Shown here in pieces: positions 1 through 7,989 of a stretch of DNA of 64,000 nt. The notes under the pieces are model-generated. The model worked only from the letters and a program-made list of their open reading frames with translations. It was not told the origin of the DNA and did no database searches. The translations under genes were made by a program, and so were the position numbers. Each line of letters starts with the position of its first letter. The stretch's first letter is position 1. Source of the DNA: JAAOII01 sp965207945 (GTDB taxonomy: Bacteria > Pseudomonadota > Gammaproteobacteria > CBDBNL01 > JAAOII01); assembly GCA_965207945.1 (NCBI GenBank), contig OZ242303.1, positions 806,001 to 870,000 on the forward strand, written 5' to 3'.

Positions 1-133
1 TTGTAGGACAAGCATGAATACATGGGGCATCATAACAGTTGATGCAGCGATTAGCTTCGGTTATTGCGTTCTCTTTACTTAGTAAAGGGTGTCGCGTCTT
101 ATATAAGGTATTGTGTAAGTCGTCTTGTGACAT
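1..133 (-). CDS. preT: PreT-like dihydropyrimidine dehydrogenase subunit, N-terminal fragment
   Basis: Partial gene: only the first 44 codons lie in the window and the frame runs off the left edge. The peptide contains ANRCINCYDAPCIHACPT, the N-terminal 4Fe-4S cysteine pattern (CxxCxxxxCxxxC) of the PreT/GltD-like subunit of NAD-dependent dihydropyrimidine dehydrogenase. That enzyme reduces uracil and thymine to the dihydro forms. The ATG at 133 is preceded by a good GAGGAG ribosome-binding site about 9 bases upstream (141-149). It lies just downstream of a beta-ureidopropionase-like gene and an NCS1 permease on the same strand, which fits pyrimidine breakdown. A glutamate synthase small-chain paralogue shares the same Cys pattern; the neighbours favour PreT. 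Confidence 0.72.
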   Translation of the reverse strand, partial: MSQDDLHNTLYKTRHPLLSKENAITEANRCINCYDAPCIHACPT

Positions 134-190
134 TTCATCTACTCCTCTATGTTGTTACTACATTTTATTACATTTTTGTAATTCGTGTGA

Positions 191-1057
191 TTATATTTCG
201 GTCATCTTATCGTAGGTTTCAGGTCTACGGTCACGGTAAAACTGCCACACCTTGCGAACTTCTTCAATCATATCCAAGTCAAGCTCAGATATAACTAAGG
301 CATCTTTATCACGCGCCGCCATGTCAATAATATTGCCACGCGGGTCAACATGATAGCTGCTGCCGTAAAATTCGCCTATATTCCATGGTTCCTCTTTGCC
401 AACCCTATTTATGCATCCCATAAAATAGCCATTGGCTACCGCATGGGCGGGCTGTTCCAGTTTCCACAAGTATTCGGACAAGCCGGCTACGGTGGCGGAA
501 GGATTATAAACAATTTCAGCGCCATTTAATCCTAAGATTCTTGCGCCTTCGGGGAAGTGACGGTCGTAACATATATACACACCAATTTTTGCATATCTTG
601 TTTGGAAAACAGGATAGCTTACATCGCCTGGCTTAAAGAAATATTTTTCCCAAAAACCACTTGTGTGGGGTATATGCTTTTTACGATATTTGCCGAGATA
701 AGTGCCATCTGCGTCAACCACAGCTGCGGTGTTGTAATAAACACCTTGTTGCTCTTTCTCATAAACCGGTATAACCATAACCATTTCATATTTCTTTGCG
801 TAAGGAATAAGTGCTTCAACCGTGGGTCCAGGCACTGGTTCCGCTGCATCATACCAACGGGCATCTTGCGAAGGGCAAAAATACGGTCCGTTGAATATTT
901 CCTGCAAGCAGAGAATCTGTACGCCTTTTTTACCAGCGTCTTCTATGAAAGGTATGTGATGATCAAAAGCAGCCCGTTGTATTTCTGCAACGGGTTTGCT
1001 CTCGTCATTAATAGGGTTACGGCATTGAATTAATCCACTGATTACTTTTCTGCTCAT
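191..1057 (-). CDS. Beta-ureidopropionase-like nitrilase-superfamily amidohydrolase
   Basis: A 288-residue carbon-nitrogen hydrolase. The nitrilase Glu-Lys-Cys triad is visible: E53 in LCLQEIFNGPYF, K126/K127 in YRKKHIP and C163 in YICYDRHFPEGAR. The ICYDRHFPEGAR signature and the following NPSAT are typical of N-carbamoyl-beta-alanine amidohydrolase (beta-ureidopropionase), the last step of reductive pyrimidine catabolism, which releases beta-alanine, CO2 and ammonia. It is cytoplasmic, with no signal peptide. It sits 37 bases after the NCS1 permease and 57 bases before the PreT-like gene, so the three probably form one operon. An N-carbamoylputrescine amidase reading is possible from sequence alone; the context favours pyrimidine use. 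Confidence 0.85.
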   Translation of the reverse strand: MSRKVISGLIQCRNPINDESKPVAEIQRAAFDHHIPFIEDAGKKGVQILCLQEIFNGPYFCPSQDARWYDAAEPVPGPTVEALIPYAKKYEMVMVIPVYEKEQQGVYYNTAAVVDADGTYLGKYRKKHIPHTSGFWEKYFFKPGDVSYPVFQTRYAKIGVYICYDRHFPEGARILGLNGAEIVYNPSATVAGLSEYLWKLEQPAHAVANGYFMGCINRVGKEEPWNIGEFYGSSYHVDPRGNIIDMAARDKDALVISELDLDMIEEVRKVWQFYRDRRPETYDKMTEI

Positions 1058-1094
1058 AGCTATTAATTAATTTGTAATTATTTGTTATTTCTAA

Positions 1095-2552
1095 TTATTT
1101 ATTGTTTCCCAAAATAGGACTCAACACTAAATAAAGGATAAACCCAAGGGTTGCTCCAGTAAACCAGCCATAGTTATATAGCCAGAAGAGACCGCTTTCT
1201 GAGCCAGCGCGAAAAGCCACCAAAGCCAGCACAGCAGGAACTAAGAAGGCAAGAATGCCAGCCCAGTTGTACTTGCCATACGCGCCAGATGTTTTGTAGA
1301 GCTCAATAACGTCTAAATTTTGCTTGCGCACTAAGTAGAAGTCGGCTATCATTACGCCAGCCACAGGACCAAGCAAACTGGAATAAGTTAATAGCCAGTT
1401 TGAATATAAGGATTCTAAGCTTACTTCTGATACTACCAAACCACTGCTTCTTAGTACTTCCCAGATTACCAAAATAGTTCCCACCATAGCGGTAAGAATA
1501 ACGCCACGTCTCATATTGATGATTTTGGGTGCTATGTTTTGGAAGTCGTTAGTGGGGGCAACCATGTTGGCAGCAGTATTGGTTGAGATAGTTGCTAAAA
1601 TTATAATAATCATTGCAATAATCACCCAGAAGGTGCTATCAATCTTGCCAATCATAGTAACAGGGTCAGATATTGTTTCACCAAATATGCTTAAAGAAGC
1701 CGAAGTCATCACAACTCCAAGAGCTGAGAACAAGAACATTGTTACGGGCAAGCCCAACATTTGTCCTATAGTATGGTCGCTTTGCGATTTGGAATATCTG
1801 GTAAAGTCCGGAATATTAAGCGCTAAGGTTGCCCAAAAGCCAACCATTGCAGTTAAGCCGCCTAAGAAGAAAGGCACAACTGAAGCGCCTTCTGGACGGT
1901 TTGGAGCTTGAGCGAAAACTGCCGCCATATCGGCTTTACCCCAACCCCAGAAGAGGAGAGCAATTCCAACTATGAGCAACAGAGGCGCAGCTACAGTTTC
2001 TAATACTTTTATGGATTCAAAGCCACGTATAACTACGTAAGCATTTGCAGTCATAAAAATGAAGAAACTAACAAAATATCCAAGTCCACCTAATGCTTCC
2101 CAAAATGGAATCAATTTATCAAATAGGATGTCTACTGCGAGTCCACCAAATAAGCACTGAATACCAAACCAGCCGCAAGCAATAAGTCCGCGCAAAATTG
2201 CTGGAATGTTTGAGCCGACTACACCAAAAGATGAGCGTAGTAATATTGGAAAGGGTATCCCGTATTTCGCGCCTGCTCTACCATTAAGGATGAGGGGCAC
2301 CAAAATTATTACGTTTGCCAAGAGTATGGCAAACAATGCCTCGCCAGCGGATAGTCCAAAAAATGCGACTAAGACACCGCCAAGAGTATAGGTTGGGACA
2401 CATATAGACATTCCCACCCACAGAGCGGTAAAATGCCATTTGTTCCAAGTTCTCTCAGATGGGTCACTGGGGGCAAGGTTTTCGTTATAAGCCGTTTCGT
2501 GGGCAATACTGTTTAGTTCTGCCTGAGTAACGGTTTGTATTTCATTATTCAT
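1095..2552 (-). CDS. NCS1-family nucleobase permease (uracil/hydantoin/allantoin type)
   Basis: A 485-residue inner-membrane transporter with about twelve hydrophobic segments. The N-terminal region (NKWHFTALWVGMS) and later blocks such as GIPFPILLRSSFG and TIGQMLGLP match the nucleobase:cation symporter-1 family, which imports uracil, allantoin, hydantoins or cytosine. It is the first gene of a minus-strand unit with a beta-ureidopropionase-like enzyme and a PreT-like subunit, so uracil, dihydrouracil or a related pyrimidine is the most likely substrate. A TATAAT box on the minus strand at 2588-2593 could be the -10 of the operon promoter; no convincing -35 is visible. The substrate is inferred from context only. 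Confidence 0.85.
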   Translation of the reverse strand: MNNEIQTVTQAELNSIAHETAYNENLAPSDPSERTWNKWHFTALWVGMSICVPTYTLGGVLVAFFGLSAGEALFAILLANVIILVPLILNGRAGAKYGIPFPILLRSSFGVVGSNIPAILRGLIACGWFGIQCLFGGLAVDILFDKLIPFWEALGGLGYFVSFFIFMTANAYVVIRGFESIKVLETVAAPLLLIVGIALLFWGWGKADMAAVFAQAPNRPEGASVVPFFLGGLTAMVGFWATLALNIPDFTRYSKSQSDHTIGQMLGLPVTMFLFSALGVVMTSASLSIFGETISDPVTMIGKIDSTFWVIIAMIIIILATISTNTAANMVAPTNDFQNIAPKIINMRRGVILTAMVGTILVIWEVLRSSGLVVSEVSLESLYSNWLLTYSSLLGPVAGVMIADFYLVRKQNLDVIELYKTSGAYGKYNWAGILAFLVPAVLALVAFRAGSESGLFWLYNYGWFTGATLGFILYLVLSPILGNNK

Positions 2553-2650
2553 ATATAGATTACTCTTTGTTAATTAATAATCCTACTATTATACATAACA
2601 ATAGATTAATCCTCCATTTAATTAATTCGTGTAATTATTTGAACAATGTC

Positions 2651-2936
2651 TGAATACTTGGAATGATGCTCTGGCATGGCGTCTGAATTCTTGCAACGAT
2701 GATCTGTTTTAATGTGCGGTGCATAAATTAACGACGATGGTCTGTAGGGGCGGAGCTGCGCTCCGCCCGCAAGATGTACAACTCTTGCAACAAACCATCG
2801 AAATGCTCGCAATGCACATCTGGGTATGGTGTATAAATTCTTGGAATAATGGTCTGTTTTAATGTGCGGTGCATAAATACTTGCAACACTGGTCTATTTT
2901 TATGTGCGGTGTTTGAATTCTTGGAATGATGGTCTG
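2651..2936. repeat. Degenerate tandem array of ~41-bp units joined to REP elements
   Basis: Between the permease and the Fic gene, units of the type GAATTCTTGGAATGATGGTC followed by TGTTTTAATGTGCGGTGCAT recur near 2651, 2685, 2834, 2876 and 2915, at about 41-bp spacing where contiguous. They are interrupted and ended by full palindromic REP elements. The units are contiguous and diverged, with no constant repeat or unique spacer, so this is not a CRISPR array. Shorter versions occur at 11752-11850 and 13350-13440. The rest of the 2553-3108 gap is AT-rich and shows no gene. Confidence 0.8.
2735..2800. repeat. REP-like element, full-length copy
   Basis: The outer ends CGATGGT (2735-2741) and ACCATCG (2794-2800) are inverted. 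Inside lie two hairpins: GGGCGGAGC/GCTCCGCCC with loop TGC (2748-2768), and GCAAGA/TCTTGC with an 8-base loop (2769-2788). The unit can fold as a three-way junction. This is the clearest copy of the dispersed family found throughout the window. Confidence 0.88.
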
Positions 2937-2991
2937 TAGGGGCGGAGCTGCGCTCCGCCCGCAAAATGTACAACTCTCGCGATAAACCATC
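2928..2991. repeat. REP-like element, second copy in the gap before the Fic gene
   Basis: Same orientation and architecture as the copy at 2735-2800: GATGGT outer end, GGGCGGAGC/GCTCCGCCC hairpin, a weakened second hairpin, then ACCATC. It is followed by a GCTCGCG motif near 2998, also part of the extended element in other copies. Confidence 0.85.
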
Positions 2992-3108
2992 GGAATGCTC
3001 GCGATTAAATTTTTATTCGAAACGAATTATGAATGAATGTAAACAAAAAGGGTAAAAAACTTGCCATCTTTGTTTGAATGTCAAGTGAATAATGTAAAAT
3101 ATTGCATT

Positions 3109-4257
3109 ATGCAAACTAAACTCGGTAACTTACAAAATCAATCAGCAGGCTTCAAGGCATTTATTCCAGCAGCGTTTCCACCTTCTAATGGGTTCAACTT
3201 TTCTAATGATTTAATATATAAAGCAAACAAGGCAGTATTATTAGTGGGTAAATTAGATGGCATATCTTTACATGTGTCAAATAGGGACTTCTTGATATCT
3301 ATGTATATACGCAAAGATGCCACATCTTCTAGCCAGATAGAGGGGACACGTGCAACTATGATTGACGCAATTCTTGCAGCATCACCAACGCTAACCTCTG
3401 GTACTTTTCCTGATGATGTTGATGATATTCTGCACTATATTGACGCTGTAAATTATGGAATAAAAGAGTTAAGTAGAGTACCATTAAGCGTTAGGTTAAT
3501 TAGAGAAATCCATTATAAATTAATGGCGGGAGACCCAGGAGGAGCACGCACCAGCCACTTTGCCGATCCAGGTAACTTTAGAGCATCACAGAACTGGATA
3601 GGTGGCGATTCAATAGCCAATGCTGCTTTTGTTCCTCCTCCAGTTGCTGATATGCTAAATTCAATGTCAGATTTAGAGAAATTTTTCCATAGTAAAGATT
3701 ATGTCCTTCCACTTATTAAGGCAGGGTTGATCCATGCTCAGTTTGAAACAATCCATCCTTTTTTGGATGGTAATGGAAGAACTGGTAGGATTATTATTTC
3801 TTTATTCTTACAACAGGAAAAGTTGCTGGAAAGCCCATTGTTATTCCTATCTTCATATTTTCAAAAGCACCAGAGCACTTATTATGAAAAGTTAAATAAT
3901 TACCGTAATGATGGTGTTGAAGAATGGCTAGATTTTTTCCTTGATGGCGTAATTGCTACTGCTGAAGAAGCAATAATAACTGTTGAAAAAACAGAGTTGT
4001 TAAAGCAAGAATTAGAAGAAATAATTCAATCGTTAGGGAAGGCAAGCGCTAACAAGATAATAGCAATAATGCCGCGTTTATATGAGAAGCCGATTGTAAA
4101 TATAGGAATAATCCAACAATGGACTGGACTCACTCGTCAAGGAACAGAGGATTTTGTTCAACGTCTTATTAAGTTGAAAATATTACAACAGCTGGATGAA
4201 ACTAAGGTGTATGGCAGGTCTTTTGCATACATTAAGTATCTGAATATATTTCGTTAA
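3109..4257 (+). CDS. Fic-domain protein (probable AMP-transferase) with N-terminal inhibitory motif
   Basis: A 382-residue Fic-family protein. The catalytic loop reads IHPFLDGNGRTGR, a complete HPFxxGNGRxxR motif that binds ATP and transfers AMP to a target hydroxyl. An SSQIEG sequence in the N-terminal third matches the [S/T]xxxE[G/N] inhibitory helix, so the protein is probably auto-inhibited (class II). The C-terminus looks like a winged helix (GIIQQWTGLTRQGTEDFVQR), common in this architecture. An upstream in-frame TTG at 3061 would add 16 residues; the ATG at 3109 (MQTKLGN) is preferred because Fic_N homology begins shortly after it. The gene is flanked on both sides by REP elements and has no operon partner. 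The target is unknown. Confidence 0.9.
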   Translation: MQTKLGNLQNQSAGFKAFIPAAFPPSNGFNFSNDLIYKANKAVLLVGKLDGISLHVSNRDFLISMYIRKDATSSSQIEGTRATMIDAILAASPTLTSGTFPDDVDDILHYIDAVNYGIKELSRVPLSVRLIREIHYKLMAGDPGGARTSHFADPGNFRASQNWIGGDSIANAAFVPPPVADMLNSMSDLEKFFHSKDYVLPLIKAGLIHAQFETIHPFLDGNGRTGRIIISLFLQQEKLLESPLLFLSSYFQKHQSTYYEKLNNYRNDGVEEWLDFFLDGVIATAEEAIITVEKTELLKQELEEIIQSLGKASANKIIAIMPRLYEKPIVNIGIIQQWTGLTRQGTEDFVQRLIKLKILQQLDETKVYGRSFAYIKYLNIFR

Positions 4258-4390
4258 TTGCGAGCATGGCGATGGTTTGTCGCAAGAGTTGTACATCTTG
4301 CGGGCGGAGCGCAGCTCCGCCCCTACAGACCTTTATCGCAAGTATTCAAGCACCGCACATAAGTGCGTCGCAAGGATGGCTCGCCCCTAT
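4258..4390. repeat. REP-like element plus degenerate tail, inverted orientation
   Basis: Directly after the Fic stop, a full REP copy in opposite orientation to those at 2735 and 2928 covers 4258-4331 (GCGAGCATGGCGATGG..., hairpin CGGAGCGCAGCTCCG, CTACAGACC). A degraded tail of TCGCAAGTATTC-type units follows up to the queH stop. The Fic gene is therefore bracketed by inverted REP copies. Confidence 0.85.
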
Positions 4391-5062
4391 TTAATCCAAG
4401 GATTTGGCTTTGATTAGTTCAGTTCCGTAATACTGCACGCCCCGTTTAATCTTATCCCTGCCATTCTTAGTGCGCCATCTATTGGTATCGCGCAAACTAT
4501 ATACACAACCGCAGTATTCCTGTTGATAGAACTGCTCCTGCTTAGAAATCTCAATCATACGGCTTGAGCCACCTTGCTTACGCCAGTTATACGTCCAGTA
4601 ATTGATGTCTGGATAGCGAGATGCCGCCCTGATGCCGCAATCATTTATTTGCTCCATATTCTTCCAACGAGATATGCCGAGTGAACTGGTTATTACAGGA
4701 TAATCATTCTCATAAGCATAAAGAGCCGTGCGTTCAAAACGCATATCAAAACATATAGTACATCTTTTGCCTCTTTCAGGTTCATTTTCATAGCCCTCTA
4801 TACGCTCAAACCAGTTATCTGTATCATAATCCGCATCTACAAAAGGTATATTCTTATCCTCACAAAAACGAATATTCTCTTGTTTGCGGATTTCATATTC
4901 ATCAATTGGATGAATATTCGGGTTATAAAAGAATACTTTCAGCGAGATGCCAGAGGATATAATCGCTTCAATTACTTCAGCCGAGCATGGAGCGCAACAA
5001 GAATGCATAAGTACCTTATTACAATCGTTGGGCGCCTTGATATTCTCGCGTTGATACTTCAT
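4391..5062 (-). CDS. queH: Epoxyqueuosine reductase QueH
   Basis: A 223-residue member of the QueH (former DUF208) family, which performs the last step of queuosine synthesis, reduction of epoxyqueuosine in tRNA. Visible family features are the N-terminal HSCCAPCS cysteine cluster, RCTICFDMRFERTA in the middle, TSSLGISRWKN, and a YCGCVYS cysteine pair near the C-terminus. These Cys residues bind a metal and a 4Fe-4S cluster in the family. It is the last gene of a minus-strand run miaB-gmk-PPOX-queH, 4 bases after its neighbour, so two tRNA-modification genes bracket the operon. The downstream end abuts a REP element. Confidence 0.92.
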   Translation of the reverse strand: MKYQRENIKAPNDCNKVLMHSCCAPCSAEVIEAIISSGISLKVFFYNPNIHPIDEYEIRKQENIRFCEDKNIPFVDADYDTDNWFERIEGYENEPERGKRCTICFDMRFERTALYAYENDYPVITSSLGISRWKNMEQINDCGIRAASRYPDINYWTYNWRKQGGSSRMIEISKQEQFYQQEYCGCVYSLRDTNRWRTKNGRDKIKRGVQYYGTELIKAKSLD

Positions 5063-5066
5063 TAGA

Positions 5067-5801
5067 TTAATTTTTTAGACGGAATTTTTTAACGTCTGCT
5101 GGCAACGCTATACCCTTAAGATTGAGTGGATCTGCCTCTGGCTTAGCAAACTTCTGTTTGCTTGGAATAACTCCAGCCCAGATAGGCAACTTGTAATCAC
5201 TCTTATTATCACCTGGATCTCCCGCACGAACCTTAGCGCAGCCCTCATCTAACTTCATTTTCAAAATAATTGTTGCATTTAGTTCTTTGCGAGTAACTGG
5301 TCTTAGAGTATCCCAACGACCTGGTAATATCCCTTCCATAAAGTTCTTTAATCTCATCACTTTTTCATCCTCAGCAACTAACTGTGCTTTGCCAAACAAC
5401 ATAACCGACCTGTAGTTAGCAGAATGATGAAATGCCGACCTAGCCAATACCAACCCATCAAAGTGTGTTATCGTAATACAGGCGCTTTCCCCGGTCACCT
5501 GCTTAAGAAACCTACTAATTGAGGAGCCGTGCCAATAGATATAATCACCTTCACGCCAATGCAAAGTAGGGGTGCAATAGGGTTTACCTTTAATGTTGTA
5601 GGCAACACTACACATAACCATGCCATCAATAATATCATAGACGGTTTTTCTGTCATAACTGCCGCGTTTGGTTAAACGAACCAGCTTTGACCTGAGGGTT
5701 GCTTTCAACTTAGTGGGCTTAATTGGTTTAGCGGGCTTTATGCTCTTAATGGGCTTAGCGGACTTAGTAGATTTAGCGCTTTTATTTATCTGTTGTTTCA
5801 T
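5067..5801 (-). CDS. Pyridoxamine 5'-phosphate oxidase-family flavin split-barrel protein
   Basis: A 244-residue protein. Residues about 45-190 look like an FMN-binding split barrel of the PPOX/NimA type (GMVMCSVAYNIKGKPYCTPTLHW, HGSSISRFLKQ, ACITITHFDGLVLARSAFHHSANYRSVMLFGKA). This family covers nitroimidazole reductases and other small flavin oxidoreductases; the substrate cannot be told. The first 35 residues are a low-complexity Lys/Ser/Pro/Ile repeat (SAKSTKSAKPIKSIKPAKP) that is unlikely to be part of the fold and looks like slippage expansion. It starts 2 bases after the gmk stop and ends 4 bases before queH, so it is co-transcribed with both. Confidence 0.78.
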   Translation of the reverse strand: MKQQINKSAKSTKSAKPIKSIKPAKPIKPTKLKATLRSKLVRLTKRGSYDRKTVYDIIDGMVMCSVAYNIKGKPYCTPTLHWREGDYIYWHGSSISRFLKQVTGESACITITHFDGLVLARSAFHHSANYRSVMLFGKAQLVAEDEKVMRLKNFMEGILPGRWDTLRPVTRKELNATIILKMKLDEGCAKVRAGDPGDNKSDYKLPIWAGVIPSKQKFAKPEADPLNLKGIALPADVKKFRLKN

Positions 5802-5803
5802 AT

Positions 5804-6436
5804 CTACTTTTTAGTTAAATCTTTAATTAATTGAGCCAGGGGGGCTTCTCTTCTCTCACGGGTTAGGCCGCAGGCAGTGATGATGCTAATTATCTGTTGT
5901 AATGCCTCATCAAAATCATCATTTACCACCAAATAGTCAAATAGTCCGTATTGAGATATTTCTTGTTCGGCTTGCTCCAGCCGTTTTTGAATAGTAATAT
6001 GGTCATCGGAACCTCTTTTATGCAGACGCTCCTTCAATGTCTCAATGCTTGGCGGCAACAAGAATATCATCTTGGCTTGCGGAAAATTATCCTTAATCTG
6101 TTTTGCTCCTTGCCAATCAATTTCCAATACTACATCATCACCCTGTTGCAAAGCTTCAGTAACAGTTTGGCGCGCAGTCCCATAACTATTGCCAAACACT
6201 GTGGCATATTCCAAAAACTCATTGCGTTGTTTCATTGCTTCAAACTCCTCCTCACTAACAAAGTAATAGTTCTTTGTATGCTCTTCGCTGGAACGCTTTT
6301 GACGAGTAGTATAGGATATAGAAAGCTTAAGATTGCTCAGCTTTTCAAGCAGCGCATGCACCAAACTGGTTTTACCCCCACCTGAAGGAGCTGATATTAC
6401 GAAAATACTTCCTGTATTAGGCATATTGCTGCTCAT
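5804..6436 (-). CDS. gmk: Guanylate kinase
   Basis: Phosphorylates GMP to GDP in the cytoplasm. The P-loop SAPSGGGKTSL is near the N-terminus, followed by SYTTRQKRSSEEHTKNYYFVS (GMP binding) and DVVLEIDWQGAKQIK, all diagnostic. The frame is open further upstream, but those codons are the 15-base repeats shared with the miaB 3' end. The start is placed at the ATG at 6436 (MSSNMPNTG); the ATG at 6424 (MPNTG) is equally plausible and neither has a clear Shine-Dalgarno. The gene overlaps the miaB stop by about 8-20 bases, indicating translational coupling. rpoZ and spoT, common gmk partners, are absent. Confidence 0.93.
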   Translation of the reverse strand: MSSNMPNTGSIFVISAPSGGGKTSLVHALLEKLSNLKLSISYTTRQKRSSEEHTKNYYFVSEEEFEAMKQRNEFLEYATVFGNSYGTARQTVTEALQQGDDVVLEIDWQGAKQIKDNFPQAKMIFLLPPSIETLKERLHKRGSDDHITIQKRLEQAEQEISQYGLFDYLVVNDDFDEALQQIISIITACGLTRERREAPLAQLIKDLTKK

Positions 6437-7841
6437 TAGTGGAGTGCTCATTAGTGGAGTGCTCATTAGCGTGTTGTTCGCTGGTCTCTGCATACTTAGT
6501 GCTTGATTCCTGCGCAGCAACCCCGCGCAATGAATTTGTCAATGCTTCTACTATCTCCACATCTACAAACTCGCCAATTAATGAAACATCCGAGCAAGCA
6601 AAATTAACCAAACGGTTATTCTCGGTCCGTCCTTGCAGCATTCCTGGATCCTTGCGCGAATAATCAACAATCAATACGCGCTGGTTTGTCCCAATCATTG
6701 ATTTGCTGATGCTTTGTGCTTGTTGGTTAAGCACTTCTTGTAATTCATGCAACCTTGCCAGTTTTTCCTGTGCTGTTGTATTGTCCTTTAAGTATGCTGC
6801 TGGTGTGCCAGGGCGTGGACTATAGGAAAAACTAAAGGACCTATCATAGCCAATATCGTTCACCAATTTCAGTGTTGCCTGATGTTCCGCCTCGGTTTCG
6901 CCAGGAAAGCCGACTATAAAATCTGATGATATAGATATATCAGGGCGTAGCTTACGTAACTTATATATTTTTTCTTTATATTCCAATGCAGTGTGGCCAC
7001 GCTTCATCAAGGCAAGGATGCGGTCGGCGCCGCTTTGTAATGGCAGGTGCATCTGGTCTGCCAATTGTGGCAAGTCACCAAAGGCATTTATCTGTGCATC
7101 ATTGAATTCCAGTGGATGAGGACTAGTAAATCTTATTCTTTCAATCCCCTTAATATCAGCCACTATATATAGTAGCTGAGCAAAATCAATCTCGCCAGCG
7201 CGATAGGCATTGACATTCTGCCCGAGCAGTATTATTTCTTTCACTCCCTGGTCGGCAAGTCGTTTTACTTCTTCTATTATTTGATGGCAAGGTCTATTCA
7301 CCTCTTCGCCGCGAGTATAAGGCACCACACAAAACGAGCAGTATTTACTACATCCCTCCATTATGGAAACCAAAGCCGAGGAAGAACGCGCCTTTGGTAG
7401 CGCCAGTTTGTCAAACTTTTCTATCTCGGGAAAAGAAGTATCAACAACTGCCTTATTCTTTAGTCCCACCTTTCTTTTCCCGTTCTCGCCATTGAGCTGC
7501 TGTAGCATATTAGGCAGGCGATGCAGAGTTTGCGGACCAAAGATAACATCCACATAAGGAGCACGTCTGGCTATTGCCGCTCCCTCTTGGGAGGCAACAC
7601 AACCACCAACAGCTATAACCACAGAAGGGTCGGCTACCTTCATCCTTCTCCAACGTCCCAATTGGTCAAATACTTTTGCCTGTGCCTTCTCACGAATAGA
7701 ACAGGTATTCAGAATTAATAGGTTTGCATCTTCGGGTTTATCAGTGCTGGTCATCTTGCACATATCCGTTAGAATATCGGCAATTTTCTCCGAATCATAG
7801 ACATTCATCTGGCAACCTTGGGTCTTAATATGGAACTTCAT
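6417..7841 (-). CDS. miaB: tRNA-2-methylthio-N6-dimethylallyladenosine synthase MiaB
   Basis: A 474-residue radical-SAM methylthiotransferase that adds the 2-methylthio group to i6A37 of tRNAs reading UNN codons. The N-terminal domain carries C10 (TQGCQMN), C47 (LNTCSIREKA) and C81 (GGCVAS) for the auxiliary 4Fe-4S cluster. The radical-SAM motif is C164xxxC168xxC171 (GCSKYCSFC). A TRAM domain follows near residues 375-440. The last 30 residues (repeated NEHST units) are a species-specific extension encoded by 15-base tandem repeats that run into gmk. It is the first gene of the miaB-gmk-PPOX-queH unit. Confidence 0.95.
   Translation of the reverse strand: MKFHIKTQGCQMNVYDSEKIADILTDMCKMTSTDKPEDANLLILNTCSIREKAQAKVFDQLGRWRRMKVADPSVVIAVGGCVASQEGAAIARRAPYVDVIFGPQTLHRLPNMLQQLNGENGKRKVGLKNKAVVDTSFPEIEKFDKLALPKARSSSALVSIMEGCSKYCSFCVVPYTRGEEVNRPCHQIIEEVKRLADQGVKEIILLGQNVNAYRAGEIDFAQLLYIVADIKGIERIRFTSPHPLEFNDAQINAFGDLPQLADQMHLPLQSGADRILALMKRGHTALEYKEKIYKLRKLRPDISISSDFIVGFPGETEAEHQATLKLVNDIGYDRSFSFSYSPRPGTPAAYLKDNTTAQEKLARLHELQEVLNQQAQSISKSMIGTNQRVLIVDYSRKDPGMLQGRTENNRLVNFACSDVSLIGEFVDVEIVEALTNSLRGVAAQESSTKYAETSEQHANEHSTNEHSTNEQQYA
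6431..6475. repeat. 15-bp tandem repeat across the miaB/gmk junction
   Basis: The unit GCTCATTAGTGGAGT is present at 6431-6445 and 6446-6460, with a decayed third copy at 6461-6475. It encodes NEHST repeats at the MiaB C-terminus and MSTPL repeats in the overlapping gmk frame. A multiple-of-three period keeps both frames open, typical of replication slippage tolerated at a gene junction. Confidence 0.9.
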
Positions 7842-7955
7842 AAGAGGGATAATTATAGCATGAGTTTATTGTGAAGATGAAAATTACATTCGCAAGAATT
7901 AATTCATGTAATATGAAACTTTTTTATTAATTTAGTAAGTTTTTTTATATTAATG

Positions 7956-7983
7956 TTGTTTTTTTATTGTTTTAGAGTAATAA
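7956..7983 (+). promoter_or_regulatory. Putative sigma-70 promoter of the 5S rRNA gene
   Basis: TTGTTT (7956-7961) and TAATAA (7978-7983) are separated by 16 bases and lie so that transcription would begin close to 7990, the mature 5S 5' end. The region is very AT-rich, so chance matches are easy; the position relative to 5S is the main support. Confidence 0.4.
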
Positions 7984-7989
7984 TAACAC

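Noticed and set aside
64..294. Short plus-strand open frame at the left edge
   Set aside because: It lies opposite the PreT start and the end of the amidohydrolase gene; it is rich in Tyr/Phe/Val with no recognisable motif.
557..1033. 158-codon plus-strand frame inside the beta-ureidopropionase-like gene
   Set aside because: It is antisense to a clear nitrilase-family gene with intact catalytic triad.
2651..2936. Possible CRISPR array
   Set aside because: Units are contiguous, diverged and of variable length, there is no constant repeat with unique spacers, and no cas gene is near.
3061..3108. TTG start extending the Fic protein by 16 residues
   Set aside because: The added residues show no family similarity and the region looks like promoter sequence (TAAAAT box near 3094).
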